The notes under the pieces are model-generated. The model searched no databases. It saw only the letters and a program-made list of their open reading frames with translations, and was not told the origin of the DNA. DNA of 15,396 nucleotides from Gemmatimonadota bacterium (GTDB taxonomy: Bacteria; Latescibacterota; UBA2968; UBA8231), in the NCBI GenBank assembly GCA_002712305.1, contig PATE01000134.1:1-15396 (forward strand). The letters are read 5' to 3'. Below, one piece after another: positions 13,182 to 15,396 of the stretch; positions within the stretch are counted from its first letter, which is position 1, and each line of letters opens with the position of its first letter. The position numbers and the translations under genes were made by a program.

Positions 13182-15239
13182 ATGATTGATTCCATCTACA
13201 TCGGTATCACCGGCGTTCAAAGCCATCAGGAACGGCTGACGGTGATCGGTAACAATGTGGCAAATATCAATACCACCGCCTTCAAGGGCAGTCGTGTGGC
13301 TTTTTCAGAGGTGATGAGCCAGACCATCAGCGAAGGCACGGCACCACGGGGTCAGATCGCGGCGACCAATCCGAAGCAGACAGGTGTTGGCGTCGGCATT
13401 GCCAGCATCGATCGGATCCAGACACAAGGATCTCTGCAGCTGACCGGGATCGATACGGACCTGGCCGTCGAGGGCGATGGGATGTTCGTCGTCAGCGATG
13501 GAACTCGCGATCTGTATACGAGGGATGGCACCTTCGCTTTCGATACGGGAGGTCGCCTCGTCGATCCGAGCACCGGTCTGGTCGTGAAGGGGAACATCGC
13601 CAGAGACGATGGCACCAATGCGTTGAATGAGATCTCCTTTGAGGCGGAACTGAAGGAACTGATCGTTCCGTTGAATCGAGAGTCGGAAGCACGAGCCACG
13701 ACACAGGTGCAACTGGCGGGCAATCTCGATGCGGCAGGTGGTTCGGCGCCGGTCTGGTCCGAGGACACGATTTTCGGTCAGCCTGCTCGCCACGAAGGTC
13801 TAAATGAAGGGCAGCTGGCGAACCTCAATACCCAGCTTGCATCTGCGTCCCGGGGGGCAGCCAAACTGTCCATCACGATTGTTGAAGATAGGAACACGAC
13901 GGGCGGCACGATCAGCGTACCAATCAAAGAATACGCCGATGTCGCCGAATTGCGCGATGAACTCAATGCCCTGATCTATGCCGACGACAGCCTGAAGGGC
14001 AAAGTCTTGTTTACGCGTGAACTGGTCGATGGTTCATCGGGTCTGGTCCTGAGATCCATCACCGGTGGTGAGAATGTCAACGTCACCGTCGATGATGGGG
14101 GCACATCCGAACTGCCCATCTCCTCTCTGCTCGGGTTTACGAAGGGTGGCACCGAGGTCGGCGCAGCGGCTGCCATCGGCGCTGGTGTCGAACTCAACAG
14201 CCTGGCCAACGTCGGTGAAGCTCTCACGGACGGAGATACGATTCGTTTTACAGGTGTGAAGCCCAGTGGTGAGCGCTTTGATGGCGAACTCATTTTTGAG
14301 GGGACCACACGTGACTCCATCGACGATCTGTTTGCGGCCGTCGAGGATGCCTATGGTGGGGTGACGGCAGGCATCGACCCCAACAATGGTCGACTGGTCT
14401 TCACAACGATCCCCGAAGAGGGTAGCAATGAGTTGGGCGAGCGGATCGTCGGTTTCGACGTGACCTTCTCGTTGCTCGACGCCCAGACCTCAGTGCGCGA
14501 GGAACGCTCCGCTCTGGTCGGGCCCGATGCCCCCTTCTCCTTTAGCACCAACACACAGGTCTTTGACGAACAGGGCGAATCGCATTCGCTGACGTTCACC
14601 TTCACGAAGGGCCTCGTCGAGAATGAGTGGCAGTGGTCATCGACCATCGACGGACTGACACCCGACGGAGGAAACGTGGGCACCGTAACGTTCCTCCCAG
14701 ACGGCACGATCGACACCTTTAAGTCGACGGACGGACAAAACCTGACCATGTCTCCGACAAATGGCGCCGGCGCGATCACCGTAGATATCCCCGTGTCAGA
14801 TCCCAGTGTTCGTCTCGGTGGGTTGACGCAGTTCGTCGCCCCTTCCTCGATCGCCGTCCGCGACCAGGACGGCCGGGCATCAGGCAATCTGGTTTCGATG
14901 TCGATCGAGGAGAATGGCCACATTCGCGGTCTGTTTGACAACGGAGACAGCCAGGTCTTTGCACGTGTGGCCCTGGCCATCTTTGACAACGCGGGTGGAT
15001 TGCGCCAGGAAGGGAGCAATCTGTTCGCCGAGACCATCTCATCTGGTACCGTTCGTACCGGTGAGGCAACGACTGAGATTCAAGGTGCAGTCAGAAGCGG
15101 GCACATCGAGCTGTCCAACGTCGATCTGGCCGAGGAGTTCACGTCGATGATCGTTACCCAACGGGGGTTCCAGGCTTCGGCACGGACCATCACGACCTCC
15201 GACGAGCTCATGTCAGAGTTGGTGAACCTGAAGCGCTAG
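13182..15239 (+). CDS. flgE: Flagellar hook protein FlgE, enlarged
   Basis: 685 residues from ATG 13182; the frame is open further upstream but only this start gives the standard FlgE N-terminus and has GGAGGA before it. Residues ~1-45 hold the axial signature: IGITGVQSHQERLTVIGNNV, ANINTTAFKGSRVAF. The C-terminal ~100 residues carry LTQFVAPSSIAV, VARVALA-like and SNVDLAEEFTSMIVTQRGFQ, then ASARTITTSDELM. FlgE forms the curved hook joining rod to filament. It is far longer than the E. coli protein (~402). The excess lies in the outer domains: two modules with a similar strand-helix-strand pattern near residues 240-305 and 350-425, the second containing TRDSIDDLFAAVEDAYGG. Larger hooks with extra surface domains occur in many bacteria. 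Confidence 0.95.
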   Translation: MIDSIYIGITGVQSHQERLTVIGNNVANINTTAFKGSRVAFSEVMSQTISEGTAPRGQIAATNPKQTGVGVGIASIDRIQTQGSLQLTGIDTDLAVEGDGMFVVSDGTRDLYTRDGTFAFDTGGRLVDPSTGLVVKGNIARDDGTNALNEISFEAELKELIVPLNRESEARATTQVQLAGNLDAAGGSAPVWSEDTIFGQPARHEGLNEGQLANLNTQLASASRGAAKLSITIVEDRNTTGGTISVPIKEYADVAELRDELNALIYADDSLKGKVLFTRELVDGSSGLVLRSITGGENVNVTVDDGGTSELPISSLLGFTKGGTEVGAAAAIGAGVELNSLANVGEALTDGDTIRFTGVKPSGERFDGELIFEGTTRDSIDDLFAAVEDAYGGVTAGIDPNNGRLVFTTIPEEGSNELGERIVGFDVTFSLLDAQTSVREERSALVGPDAPFSFSTNTQVFDEQGESHSLTFTFTKGLVENEWQWSSTIDGLTPDGGNVGTVTFLPDGTIDTFKSTDGQNLTMSPTNGAGAITVDIPVSDPSVRLGGLTQFVAPSSIAVRDQDGRASGNLVSMSIEENGHIRGLFDNGDSQVFARVALAIFDNAGGLRQEGSNLFAETISSGTVRTGEATTEIQGAVRSGHIELSNVDLAEEFTSMIVTQRGFQASARTITTSDELMSELVNLKR

Positions 15240-15285
15240 TGGTATATTTCGTTGACACAGTAGATAGATGACACGGGCACAGGCA

Positions 15286-15308
15286 GTTAGCTCCAAAGCG
15301 CGTTAGCT
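15286..15308. repeat. Short direct repeat in the flgE-flbD gap
   Basis: GTTAGCT occurs at 15286-15292 and again at 15302-15308, a 16-base period. It lies in the gap after flgE, before the flbD-like frame. Such spacing can mark a regulator site, but seven bases may recur by chance. Confidence 0.25.
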
Positions 15309-15333
15309 GGTGCCTCCTCTCGCGACGACGGAT

Positions 15334-15396
15334 ATGGCTCGAAAAAGATCACAGTCACCCGCCCGAATCAGCCGGAAATGATCATCAATGCTGAGA
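15334..15396 (+). CDS. flbD: FlbD/SwrD-like flagellar protein, 5' end only, start unclear
   Basis: From 15348 to the right edge the reading frame gives ITVTRPNQPEMIINAE, which matches residue by residue in spacing the FlbD/SwrD N-terminus (I-x-VTR-x-NG-x(5)-NAE). This small protein (~60-80 residues) usually follows flgE and in Bacillus supports motor power. There is no ATG, GTG or TTG in this frame between the stop at 15288-15290 and ATC 15348. An ATG at 15334 (Met-Ala-Arg-Lys) lies in the neighbouring frame; one extra A in the AAAAA run at 15342-15346 would join it to the FlbD frame. The cause may be a base-call error, a real mutation, slippage, or a rare ATC start. The rest of the gene is beyond the window. 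Confidence 0.55.

Noticed and set aside
15252-15257. TTGACA after flgE as a sigma-70 -35 box
   Set aside because: No TATAAT-like sequence 16-18 bases downstream.

Overview
The window is a stretch of a Gram-negative-type bacterial chromosome, with even, high-GC coding sequence all on the plus strand. It holds a large flagellar operon that begins inside the window and runs off its right edge. A short envelope-glycan gene cluster lies to its left and enters from the left edge. The lineage cannot be fixed from sequence alone. The O-antigen-ligase homologue fused to TPRs, the VanZ-type protein and a sigma-54 flagellar promoter fit an uncultured deltaproteobacterial or FCB-type lineage, but this is only a guess.

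Left part (1-4071): three genes overlapping by ATGA junctions, so probably translationally coupled. They are a VanZ-family membrane protein (5' end outside the window), an O-antigen ligase/polymerase-type membrane protein with a C-terminal TPR array, and a family-2 glycosyltransferase with two C-terminal membrane helices (polyprenyl-phosphate sugar transferase type). Together they look like a unit for making or attaching surface glycan.

Regulatory gap (4072-4385): GC-rich stem-loops, a long inverted repeat, a perfect 18-bp operator-like palindrome, and a near-consensus sigma-54 -24/-12 promoter. The promoter sits about 80 bp before flgB and is the likely main promoter of the flagellar operon.

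Flagellar operon (4386 to the right edge): flgB, flgC, a small unrecognised gene, a secreted lytic transglycosylase, fliE, fliF, fliH, fliI, fliJ, fliK, flgD, flgE and the start of an flbD/swrD-like gene. Products cover the proximal rod (FlgB, FlgC, FliE), the MS-ring (FliF), the export ATPase complex (FliH, FliI, FliJ), hook-length control (FliK), hook cap (FlgD) and hook (FlgE). The order matches the classical flgB-C-fliE-F-G-H-I-J-K-flgD-E-flbD arrangement of Bacillus and many other bacteria, with three deviations. fliG is missing between fliF and fliH. Two extra genes, one a peptidoglycan lytic enzyme, sit between flgC and fliE. The flbD-like reading frame has no ordinary start codon in frame.

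I found no tRNA, rRNA, CRISPR, insertion sequence or phage sequence. I see no wholly new system. The most interesting points are the missing fliG, the palindrome next to the sigma-54 promoter, the hairpin-rich flgE leader, and the frame problem at the start of the flbD-like gene.
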